From positions 30,637 to 94,636 of the IMG/VR virus record IMGVR_UViG_3300030333_003379: a stretch of DNA of 64,000 nt; one strand, written 5' to 3'. The stretch is from a virus. A program made the translations under genes and the position numbers. This document shows positions 10,673-18,398 of the stretch, piece by piece (the first letter of the stretch is position 1; every line of letters starts with the position of its first letter). The notes beneath the pieces were generated by a model. It was not told the DNA's origin, did not search any database, and saw only the letters and a program-made list of their open reading frames with translations.

Positions 10673-13404
10673 CAAGCATCAACTCCGTATTTGTCCTCAA
10701 GATATTGACGAACATTATGATCTTCTGCATCGGTCAATAATCGGTTATACATCAACACTTCATGGACAATGAAGCCCGGAGGGGCTAAATCAGCAATTGC
10801 ATTTTCTGTGGCACTTGCAGATGTTACCTTGCAAAACAATTCCATTCCTGTATTTTTGTCTGTTCCACCGCCATCTCCAATACGCAATGGGTTGGTAGAA
10901 GTCCAACCAGCATAAGTCCTATTGTCGAAATTAACGCTATCATACATACCCCAATAGATATTTGCTGCCGTTTCATCTATTCTGATAGATGTAACTGTTA
11001 TTACATCGGCTGTGGGTTTTGAGTGTGGATAAGTGCCAATAGGTGTCGCTACACCCGTAGTCGTAAGAGTGCAGTTAGTGCCACCATTGTTGAGTGTGAT
11101 ATTGAAAGCATCAAAAGCCTCACTATTGATAAGTGAAACTTTATCAGAACCAGAATACTTTGGGGTCATTACGAAATACATTGACCAATTCCCATCCGAA
11201 TGAGAAGCACCTGCCATAGTGGTTTGGTGTGTTGCGTGAGAAAACGCAGGGTTTGGTATCAGATTTGCTACCCAATTAACTCTACTCGATTGTGGTAATG
11301 TAGCATTACCCCACCCATTGACCCATCCTGAACCACCCCAATGGTATGTTCCCGCAGCAGGGTAATTTGGTTGCACAGTATTGGGTTGCATATTGGGGTT
11401 TCCACCGGGCGCATTCATAGGCCCGAATTGTTGATGAAGGCTAGGTATTACTGCTTCTAATCCAGATCTGCCATTAGCATTGGTTGCAAACTCTTTGAAC
11501 TTCCAACCATCACCCCAAGCATAGAATCCGTAATCTGCGGGTGGAGTCAATTGGGTAGATGGGGCTTTATTCTTCCACCAAAATACCCATTCCCCATCAC
11601 CAACTACGGGTGTTCCGTCATCACGCAATAAGGTGGATTTGTCGTTAGCATCTAGCCACAAGGCTAGTCCTTCTGGTATAGGAGGGTATTCGGGTATTGT
11701 GTTTGATATCGGTGCTGCCGCAGTAAGCATATTTTGTTGCATACGAGATTTAGGTGCGAACCAATAAGCATCATTATTACCACCACTAACATCTTTGAAA
11801 CGCTGCCCTTGAGTAAATCTCGCTCTAGTAAATTGCCCTCTAGGTCTTTGGATTTTAGATCCAGAAGGGTCTGCACCATTATCAATTAGCAAATCACCGT
11901 TGCCAAGTGTGAACCAAACAGGTGTGTCGTCTGCATGATTGAATAGGAATCCTTGAGTGAATGGCTCGTTGGCGTTACTTGCCAAACTTGTGTTCGATTG
12001 TAATAACACACTATCAACCACTACTCCGGGTGGTCTGTTTGTATATCCACCTTGAACCTCATATGGTGATAGTGTTGTTTGGTAATCAGAAGTTCCCATA
12101 GCACCCTTGAAATCTATTGCTAAGATACGGACTCTTTCAATTGGATTAGCCATCGGATCAAGATTTGTTCCACCCTGTGATATATTGTCTGTGCGAGTAA
12201 ATGGGTTACGCCTTAGCCCTGTAATCGGTGATGTTCCTGATACATTGATTACTGCATTTAATGGTGATTGGTGCATACCATGTCCATAGACACCATACCT
12301 ATTGATTCGGCCTAAATCGAGTATTCCTGTTTCATACCATGGTTGTTGCTTGACTTCATTAACAGGTATATTGAGAATAAATGCAGCCAACTTTTCAAGA
12401 GCAGAAGGGCCATTGTAAGAACCATCTGCATCCGAAAAATCACGAATACGAAAATACCCATATCCATTACCTGCGAGTCGTGTTATGGGGTCTGTGTTGG
12501 GCGCAGTAGCACCAGAAGGGTTAGGGAATGTTCGGAAATCGTAACCAAGGCAAACCATTGGTAATGGCATTAGGCCATCACCAGCACCATCAACCCCCGA
12601 ATAGGAGTGACTTGGGTTTTTATTGTTGAAGAAGTATAGATCGGGAATATCCACTTCATCTTCAAAGTTCCATAGCCCTGCTGTGTCGGGATTGGAAGTG
12701 AATGGTCGCAGAATAGGTTCAACTACTCCACGGCTGATTCTCACACTCTCAATTATACCACGAAACTCTCCGCCCATTCCACCGATAAACACATCCGATG
12801 AAAATGACCTCACTATCCGTTCTTCACCACCAAAGTCCATATCTGCCACTAAATCAGTATTGATGTAAATACGCATCCTTTTCCCTGTAAATTGAGCATT
12901 CACATAGAGTAATTCACGAGATTGTAATGAAATATCATCTGGCAAATAATCAGCAGTAACCCCGTATTTGTGATTGTGTGAGGGGTTTTCTGCGGGGAAT
13001 TGGACTGATGATACTACACGCTGACTAGCAACTTCTCCACTTGGATCTAAAGTGTGAACATCAAAAGAGGCATATCCCTTTTGGCGCACTTCACCCACCT
13101 TTAGTGTGTAACAATTAGGTTTGTGTAGCACTACACCACCCATATCTGGAATGATAAATGCTTCAAGTGTGAAAGCACCGATCATATTGTTTAGAGCGTT
13201 GCCTTCTTGTGGGATGTGATAGCGACCTATTTTCGTTTCATTGCTTTCATAGGATGATACAAAATTGGCAACACCTGTTTTTTCTGGATGTTCCGCAGCA
13301 AACATATCCACTCCCGTTTCTCGATATGCCCCTGTCGGCACAACCAAACCATCGGTGTAACCATTAAGGCGAACAGCCTTTGAATGAAAGGAGTGTAACG
13401 GCAT
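10672..13404 (-). CDS. Tail protein with two concanavalin/LamG-like domains
   Basis: The product is about 910 residues. The ATG at 13404 (MPLHSFHSK) is preferred to the TTG three codons upstream. Residues about 60-230 look like one jelly-roll lectin domain (GAFTLEAFIIPD, then RMRIYINTDLVADM, then FRGIIESVRISRG). Residues about 740-905 look like a second, with NWSMYFVMTPK, TSIRIDETAANIYWG and the closing VHEVLMYNRLLTDAE that is typical of LamG-type domains. It sits between the 417-residue tail protein and the 1969-residue protein in the tail operon. A role in host-surface glycan binding is inferred from the fold; the ligand is unknown. Confidence 0.75.
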   Translation of the reverse strand: MPLHSFHSKAVRLNGYTDGLVVPTGAYRETGVDMFAAEHPEKTGVANFVSSYESNETKIGRYHIPQEGNALNNMIGAFTLEAFIIPDMGGVVLHKPNCYTLKVGEVRQKGYASFDVHTLDPSGEVASQRVVSSVQFPAENPSHNHKYGVTADYLPDDISLQSRELLYVNAQFTGKRMRIYINTDLVADMDFGGEERIVRSFSSDVFIGGMGGEFRGIIESVRISRGVVEPILRPFTSNPDTAGLWNFEDEVDIPDLYFFNNKNPSHSYSGVDGAGDGLMPLPMVCLGYDFRTFPNPSGATAPNTDPITRLAGNGYGYFRIRDFSDADGSYNGPSALEKLAAFILNIPVNEVKQQPWYETGILDLGRINRYGVYGHGMHQSPLNAVINVSGTSPITGLRRNPFTRTDNISQGGTNLDPMANPIERVRILAIDFKGAMGTSDYQTTLSPYEVQGGYTNRPPGVVVDSVLLQSNTSLASNANEPFTQGFLFNHADDTPVWFTLGNGDLLIDNGADPSGSKIQRPRGQFTRARFTQGQRFKDVSGGNNDAYWFAPKSRMQQNMLTAAAPISNTIPEYPPIPEGLALWLDANDKSTLLRDDGTPVVGDGEWVFWWKNKAPSTQLTPPADYGFYAWGDGWKFKEFATNANGRSGLEAVIPSLHQQFGPMNAPGGNPNMQPNTVQPNYPAAGTYHWGGSGWVNGWGNATLPQSSRVNWVANLIPNPAFSHATHQTTMAGASHSDGNWSMYFVMTPKYSGSDKVSLINSEAFDAFNITLNNGGTNCTLTTTGVATPIGTYPHSKPTADVITVTSIRIDETAANIYWGMYDSVNFDNRTYAGWTSTNPLRIGDGGGTDKNTGMELFCKVTSASATENAIADLAPPGFIVHEVLMYNRLLTDAEDHNVRQYLEDKYGVDA

Positions 13405-13409
13405 TGGTA

Positions 13410-14663
13410 TCAAATCCCGATAAGTTGCTCACAAGCATTGAATCCTAACTCATATGTCCATACAGAGTCACCTGCGGCATATGCTGGATTAAATGTCTGC
13501 ACAACACCGGGAATGGCGATACCTTGACGGAAGAATGGATTTGGCCTAACTGTTTCACCATCTATTACATCAACAGGGTCAAACGGCTCTATGTTTTTAT
13601 GTGAAGCATAATCTGTTCCGGGGCCAGAAGGGATGATGAATTGCCTCAATTCTTCTGATACGCCTGTGGCTGTAATCAATGACTCGTATGGTATTCTCAT
13701 ACCAACAATGTATTTTGATACACTATCGGATTGATCAATACGAAGTAATTTAGACACATCAAAATTGGCTAAAGAATCAGGCATTTCAATCAAATCACCT
13801 GTAAAGGACTGTGGTGATAGCATACCACCACCTGCTGACGCATTCACAGTCATATTGATGAGATCTTGCACCTTGTCGCCCTTTGTTTTGCGACTACCTG
13901 TTACTCCACCTGTGAAGTTCGACACAAAGAATGGAGAGGCAAACTCTTGGGTTGTTACAGAAGCATCTCCTGATACCAAGGTTCTAGTGTTGCCGTTGGA
14001 TGATTTTACGAGATTGGTGAAAGTCAATTTTTCACTCGTAACAGAGGACAATCCTTGATCGGAGGCACTTGTGCTTGCAGAACCCGCACTTAACGATGTG
14101 GAAAATATCGTGCTATTTGCCACGGTCACAGTATTCACCTTCACACTCGCTGCATCAAATGCGGTTTTGATGGCCGTAGCAATAGAGCCTGTATGTGGTA
14201 TAGCACCTGTAAGATTCACAGGTATGATGCTATTTGTTGCCACGGTTGCTGCTGGAACTACACCAGATGAATAGAATTGAAGGGTGATATCCTCACCCAA
14301 ACCTGCATCTATTTGCCCTGCTGAACTAAATGTAATTCTTTTGCCGTGAAGTGCCGTAACCACTTTAGCAATTGTGTTATTTCCAATAGCATCCTGTTGA
14401 GCAAACCATGAATTAGACACATTGGTGGCACGAGAAAGGTCAATGTGAGCAGTAGCCCCATTTGAGCCACTAACATTCGTATCATCTGTTAAAATACCTG
14501 ATACTGTAACAGAAAATAAATTAGCATTGGTATCAAACCCTGCCCTAACACCAAACACAGGGATAGCCCATACTGCAACGCTTCTCGTGACGCTAAAGGC
14601 AACATTGGTCGCCTCCAACTCAATGATATCACCATCTCTCCGAATCAATTGTATCATTGGCAT
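13410..14663 (-). CDS. Probable distal tail protein
   Basis: This 417-residue protein is encoded directly after the tape measure gene, where siphovirus genomes usually place the distal tail protein. A purine-rich stretch (AAGGGGG) precedes the ATG. The N-terminus (IQLIRRDGDIIELEATNVAF) is strand-like. The middle is Ser/Thr/Val-rich, and the C-terminus (GDSVWTYELGFNACEQLIGI) is compact. I see no enzymatic motif. The name is inferred from gene order and composition, not from a recognised signature. Confidence 0.55.
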   Translation of the reverse strand: MPMIQLIRRDGDIIELEATNVAFSVTRSVAVWAIPVFGVRAGFDTNANLFSVTVSGILTDDTNVSGSNGATAHIDLSRATNVSNSWFAQQDAIGNNTIAKVVTALHGKRITFSSAGQIDAGLGEDITLQFYSSGVVPAATVATNSIIPVNLTGAIPHTGSIATAIKTAFDAASVKVNTVTVANSTIFSTSLSAGSASTSASDQGLSSVTSEKLTFTNLVKSSNGNTRTLVSGDASVTTQEFASPFFVSNFTGGVTGSRKTKGDKVQDLINMTVNASAGGGMLSPQSFTGDLIEMPDSLANFDVSKLLRIDQSDSVSKYIVGMRIPYESLITATGVSEELRQFIIPSGPGTDYASHKNIEPFDPVDVIDGETVRPNPFFRQGIAIPGVVQTFNPAYAAGDSVWTYELGFNACEQLIGI

Positions 14664-14666
14664 TTA

Positions 14667-16397
14667 TCATAACCCCCTTGATATACCGCTTCCACGAGAT
14701 CTAGAACGGAATGCTCTGGCGACTTCTTCCGATATCTGCCTTGCTAACTTCCGACCATCTCCACTCACACCATTTACATTGATAGTGATATTGGTGTCTC
14801 CACCCATACCGCCTCCCATTGCTTTCATGGTTACAGGTATGCTACGGCCATCAGGCAGAGGCACAATAGCCTCTGTTCCGTGTAATTCAGCAGTATATCC
14901 TGTTTCTGGCCCAGATGCGATACCACCTTTAGCGAATTGTGGCTTCTTCATTTCCAACTTCTTGACCCAACCAAGACCCGGAACCTTAGATGCCAATCGA
15001 ATACCCTTGTTGATTAACTCAAATAGCGGCCAAACTAGATTGATGAAGCCATTGATGAAGCCTTTAGCGTAATTCCACATGGCTTGGAATGAGCCAATGA
15101 TCATATCCTTGAGTCCAGAGAAGATTTTACCTGCTTTCTCTGTGTTTCCTGTTAAAAGAGCCATAACAATACGGACAATACCGATGAATATACGGACAAC
15201 CATCATCACATAGGTAACAACAAAACCAATAGCATTGAGTAACATCTGATAATATGGCTTAACATACGGCCAAGCCCATGATACAAACTTGATAATTAAA
15301 GATATGATTGCTGCAACTACCACAATAATAAATCCAATCAATTCACCAACAAAACGCATCAATTCGGCAATAAATCCGAATACACCAGAACTAACCAAGA
15401 AGTCAATTAGCATAGTCCACAAATCAACCACAAATGAGATGATATCACTTACGGTTGTGCCGCCATCACCAAATGCACCCATAATGAGATCCCATCCCAT
15501 CATAAATCCTTCATAGATAGCAATCCATCCGTCAATGAATGCTTGAACAATACCTGCTTCAATGACCGCTTCAAGGAAGATGAATATGGCTTCATATACA
15601 GCATTATACAACTCAAAGAATATCTCAACGGCCATAGTCATGGCTTCTGCTATACCACCAAAGAACTCTTCTGCGTTAAACTCTGGAAGTGATACATTTG
15701 CCTTGAGGGTTTCCCAAAGTCCTGTAATTCTATCCATTTGTGCTTGGACTGTATCACCTAAACCACCCACTAAAGCATCCCATGTTGGCCCAAATGCTTC
15801 ACCTGCGGTTGTTGCTATACCACCTATTGAAGATTTAGCACCACCCCAATCAATAGCACTCAACGCACCTTTGGCTTTATCCACACCTGCTTGAACCACG
15901 CCAAAGGCATCACCTATCAACGGCAGATCTTCAAGCCATGCCCGTAACGAGCCACCCCCTTGGTCGAATACAGCAACAAGTAGCATAACTGCTGCCATAA
16001 CACCAAAAACGATACCAATCATAGGTAACATAGTCACAATAATACCCGAAAATAACCCCTTTGTAGCACCAAGAACGGCTACAAGGGGGCCGAAAGTCAT
16101 TCCAAGCAAACCAACACTCTTAACCATCCCACCAAGCGTTTTATCGGTCTTAGCAGCACCTTTGGCTACATCCTCCGTAGCCTTTGTGCCATCTTTACCC
16201 ATGCCACCAAATGCTTTTTTGACGCTTTCAAGGGAAAAGTTCAACTTGATGTATTGATCATACATTGGCCCCAGAAACTTCATCATCATTCGATGCTTAT
16301 CTGGGATAAGATTGAGGGTATCACCATACTTTTCAAGGGTCTTGATGTGTTCAGCGAACTGATAATCCATCCCTGCAATTGTTTTGGAATCACCCAT
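14667..16397 (-). CDS. Tail tape measure protein
   Basis: The 576-residue product has the usual marks of a tape measure protein: a helical N-terminal third, several long hydrophobic segments (about residues 95-150 and 240-420), and a C-terminal AKGGIASGPETGYTAELHG/EAIVPLPDGRSIPV block that is common near the ends of phage tape measure proteins. It follows the two tail-chaperone ORFs, the standard order. At 576 residues it is short for a tape measure, which predicts a short tail if the usual length relation of about 0.15 nm per residue holds (inference). The ATG overlaps the end of the frameshifted T ORF by eight bases. Confidence 0.88.
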   Translation of the reverse strand: MGDSKTIAGMDYQFAEHIKTLEKYGDTLNLIPDKHRMMMKFLGPMYDQYIKLNFSLESVKKAFGGMGKDGTKATEDVAKGAAKTDKTLGGMVKSVGLLGMTFGPLVAVLGATKGLFSGIIVTMLPMIGIVFGVMAAVMLLVAVFDQGGGSLRAWLEDLPLIGDAFGVVQAGVDKAKGALSAIDWGGAKSSIGGIATTAGEAFGPTWDALVGGLGDTVQAQMDRITGLWETLKANVSLPEFNAEEFFGGIAEAMTMAVEIFFELYNAVYEAIFIFLEAVIEAGIVQAFIDGWIAIYEGFMMGWDLIMGAFGDGGTTVSDIISFVVDLWTMLIDFLVSSGVFGFIAELMRFVGELIGFIIVVVAAIISLIIKFVSWAWPYVKPYYQMLLNAIGFVVTYVMMVVRIFIGIVRIVMALLTGNTEKAGKIFSGLKDMIIGSFQAMWNYAKGFINGFINLVWPLFELINKGIRLASKVPGLGWVKKLEMKKPQFAKGGIASGPETGYTAELHGTEAIVPLPDGRSIPVTMKAMGGGMGGDTNITINVNGVSGDGRKLARQISEEVARAFRSRSRGSGISRGL

Positions 16398-16731
16398 CTT
16401 CTTTCAGCCTCGCATTCATTTTATCAAAGAAATCAGCATCACTTGTCGTGCGAACTTGTCTCCCCTTTGTAGCACCCAAGTTCTGCTCACGCTTCAATTT
16501 GTCCATCATTTCGGCCTGTTGCTCTTGATATACCGTCATCATAAGGTAATCCAAAACCACCCTTTCAGGGGGTTGATTATCCCAAGAATGAGGGGGGCAT
16601 TTGAAGAAGTGACCCAAAAAGAATGTAACAATTGATGTTCCCAACACTATGGTCTTATCATAGGGAATTGGTAGTTCCCCCTCTCCTTCATAGGTGATGA
16701 ACGCTCTGATATCGTCAAGGGTTATGCCAAA
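16390..16731 (-). CDS. Tail assembly chaperone T extension, made by -1 frameshift
   Basis: This frame has no ATG with a ribosome site; the first usable codon is a GTG deep inside (16647). It is open without a stop back to the slippery site at 16728-16734, where it joins the G ORF in the -1 frame. The T segment is about 113 residues, giving a G-T fusion of about 233. The order G, G-T, tape measure matches the lambda gpG/gpGT arrangement, in which the fusion chaperones tape measure and tail tube assembly. The C-terminus is helical and charged (AEMMDKLKREQN). Independent initiation at the GTG is possible but unsupported by any Shine-Dalgarno. Confidence 0.7.
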   Translation of the reverse strand, partial: FGITLDDIRAFITYEGEGELPIPYDKTIVLGTSIVTFFLGHFFKCPPHSWDNQPPERVVLDYLMMTVYQEQQAEMMDKLKREQNLGATKGRQVRTTSDADFFDKMNARLKEDG

Positions 16732-17090
16732 GGGCCGGTAATACCACCTTGCATCCCGGCCATCAACGAATCAAACGAAGGCAATAACTTCTGAACTTCA
16801 ACACCAACCTCTGGCTTCAATGCCAATAGTTGTTCTAGAGTCAAATCTGGATCCGTCTTGGTAATACAACGCTTAAACACGAATCTCCAATAACCACCAA
16901 AGTCAATGTTAGGGGTCATGTTGCCATCCCCGTCAGATCCAAGAGATACGAATTGGCTTAGAGCCTCTTGACGCTCTATCCAAGACAGGTCTTTCACCCA
17001 TACACTCAATTCACCCACCGGGGTTTCAATCGTGTGTTTTTCTGAATCACTACTTACCGTTAAATCACTCGCTGTCGCTTTCTCCGCCAT
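16722..17090 (-). CDS. Tail assembly chaperone G
   Basis: This is a 122-residue protein. I place the start at ATG 17090 (MAEKATASDL) because GGTGAC lies four bases upstream; a longer frame reaches 17141 without a site. It precedes the tape measure gene and the T frame. It contains a strand-rich segment (TPVGELSVWVKDLSW) and a helical C-terminus, as in phage tail chaperones of the gpG type. The final codons carry the slippery heptamer. The start overlaps the end of the SAP-domain gene by 26 bases. The function is inferred mainly from position and the frameshift. Confidence 0.72.
   Translation of the reverse strand: MAEKATASDLTVSSDSEKHTIETPVGELSVWVKDLSWIERQEALSQFVSLGSDGDGNMTPNIDFGGYWRFVFKRCITKTDPDLTLEQLLALKPEVGVEVQKLLPSFDSLMAGMQGGITGPLA
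16728..16734 (-). promoter_or_regulatory. Programmed -1 frameshift site C CCT TTG
   Basis: On the minus strand the G ORF reads GGC CCT TTG GCA TAA. The heptamer C CCT TTG fits the X XXY YYZ rule and lies six bases before the G stop. Slipping back one base gives CCC TTT GGC ATA ACC and enters the open T frame. I see no obvious strong hairpin or pseudoknot downstream by eye. Confidence 0.68.
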
Positions 17091-17454
17091 TTCCGTCACC
17101 TTCTGTGGATGGCTCGGCTTCTGCCTCTCCTTCCGCTTCACCTGCCGTTAGGCGAGCCAACAAGTCGGCTTTTGTGCCTGTTGTTGGTAGTCCACGAGTG
17201 CTACACTCGACTTGCAATTCTGTTTTGTTCATATCCTCAAAGGATTTTGGTTCAACAGGTGCAGGTGCAGGTGTTTCCTCCGCAGGTGCTTCTGGTGTCG
17301 GGGTTGGAGAAGGTGCAACAGGTGCTTCATCTACCTTGATCGTGATGCCATGTGAACTCAAACCTGCGCCTTCAATAATGCGCCCATCTGCAATTGTCCA
17401 ATCTAGCAATTCACGCCTTCCAGCGATTTCAACATACCCTGTTAGCCTTACCAT
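17065..17454 (-). CDS. Small SAP-domain protein with Pro/Ala/Glu linker
   Basis: The product is 129 residues. A strong GGGGTGAT lies four bases before the ATG at 17454. Three parts are visible: a short strand-rich head (residues 1-45), a low-complexity linker of repeated P, A, E and T (46-70), and a helix-turn-helix SAP-like motif (MNKTELQVECSTRGLPTTG then KADLLARL, about 75-103), followed by an acidic tail. SAP domains usually bind DNA. A second protein with the same plan lies at 24761-25219. It sits between the tail tube region and the tail chaperones, so it may be a virion component. The role is unknown. Confidence 0.65.
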   Translation of the reverse strand: MVRLTGYVEIAGRRELLDWTIADGRIIEGAGLSSHGITIKVDEAPVAPSPTPTPEAPAEETPAPAPVEPKSFEDMNKTELQVECSTRGLPTTGTKADLLARLTAGEAEGEAEAEPSTEGDGNGGESDSE

Positions 17455-17494
17455 TCATATCACCCCTATCATACCTATTCTTTAATCGTTTTGT

Positions 17495-18388
17495 TTAATA
17501 TCCGCCTTGCAATAGCCGATCTTTATCCCTATCATATCGTGGAACTCGCAATTCTGGCATCGTTGGGCCAGCCAATCTTTGCATACCTGCTCGGTGTCCT
17601 TCTTGTGTGAAAAGCGGTTGATCCAAAGATGAAGGGCCGTATTTTCGGTTATACATCTCTACTGCATCCTCTAGTTCCTTACCATACGGCACTTCTCCTA
17701 GAGAATCGTATCCCATTGCTGGCAAATCTCTAAGTCGTTTCCTTGCCCTCATTTGGCCTCTTGTTGGTCGGCCTCTTAATGGATTATCAATATCTCCTTG
17801 CCCATACATAATTCGCTCTGCTGTAATCTCTGCATCTGGGTCGTATCTTAATTCACCAGATTCTTTTGCCCATTGAGCAGCAGACCTATCATCTACTTGA
17901 TGAGCGTGGTCTTGTAAATCGCTATATTCTCCATATTGGCACATAGGACAAGCAACACGATCATAGCCCATTCTGTCGGACAATTCTTCGTGATATCTAT
18001 CGGGGTCTATATCTTTCAATTCAGCATAACTTGCCTCATCGTGTCCACAATGTTCACAGTAGTATGTATCTTCACCCATCTCTGCTTCCGTGTTTTCCAA
18101 CATATCTCTCATATCATCTTCGATTTGACCCATGTTGATATCAGGGTATCCTTCGGGTTGATGTGCGTATTCAATTTCTGGGCCGTAATCTAAGTTCCAA
18201 CTATGAGGCTCAAACTCACCCTGACCGTCACAATAAGGGCAATTCATGCCATAGCCACCTATATCTTTTGCTTCTTTTCCTGTGCGGTATTTGACGATAG
18301 CACCACAGCAATCAAATCGTGCTTGTGTAACACGCAAAGCGTCAAAGCCGATGTTTCCAGCCTTTAGCATAATCATTCTGTCGTTCAT
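17495..18388 (-). CDS. Zinc-ribbon protein in the tail operon, function unknown
   Basis: The product is about 297 residues. Three CxxC knuckles are visible: CPYCDGQGE near residue 50, YYCEHCGHDE near 107, and ACPMCQYGEY near 147. A further CC pair lies near the N-terminus. The knuckle style (CPYC then DGQGE) resembles DnaJ-type zinc-binding repeats, but no J domain is present. The C-terminal half is Arg-rich (RGRPTRGQMRARKRLRD) and hydrophilic, suggesting nucleic-acid or protein contacts. It lies between the tail tube gene and the SAP protein. I do not recognise the family. Confidence 0.6.
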   Translation of the reverse strand: MNDRMIMLKAGNIGFDALRVTQARFDCCGAIVKYRTGKEAKDIGGYGMNCPYCDGQGEFEPHSWNLDYGPEIEYAHQPEGYPDINMGQIEDDMRDMLENTEAEMGEDTYYCEHCGHDEASYAELKDIDPDRYHEELSDRMGYDRVACPMCQYGEYSDLQDHAHQVDDRSAAQWAKESGELRYDPDAEITAERIMYGQGDIDNPLRGRPTRGQMRARKRLRDLPAMGYDSLGEVPYGKELEDAVEMYNRKYGPSSLDQPLFTQEGHRAGMQRLAGPTMPELRVPRYDRDKDRLLQGGY

Positions 18389-18398
18389 CACAAATCAC

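Noticed and set aside
16390-16647. Independent T gene starting at GTG 16647
   Set aside because: No ribosome site precedes it and the frame is open back to a slippery heptamer, so the frameshift explanation is better.
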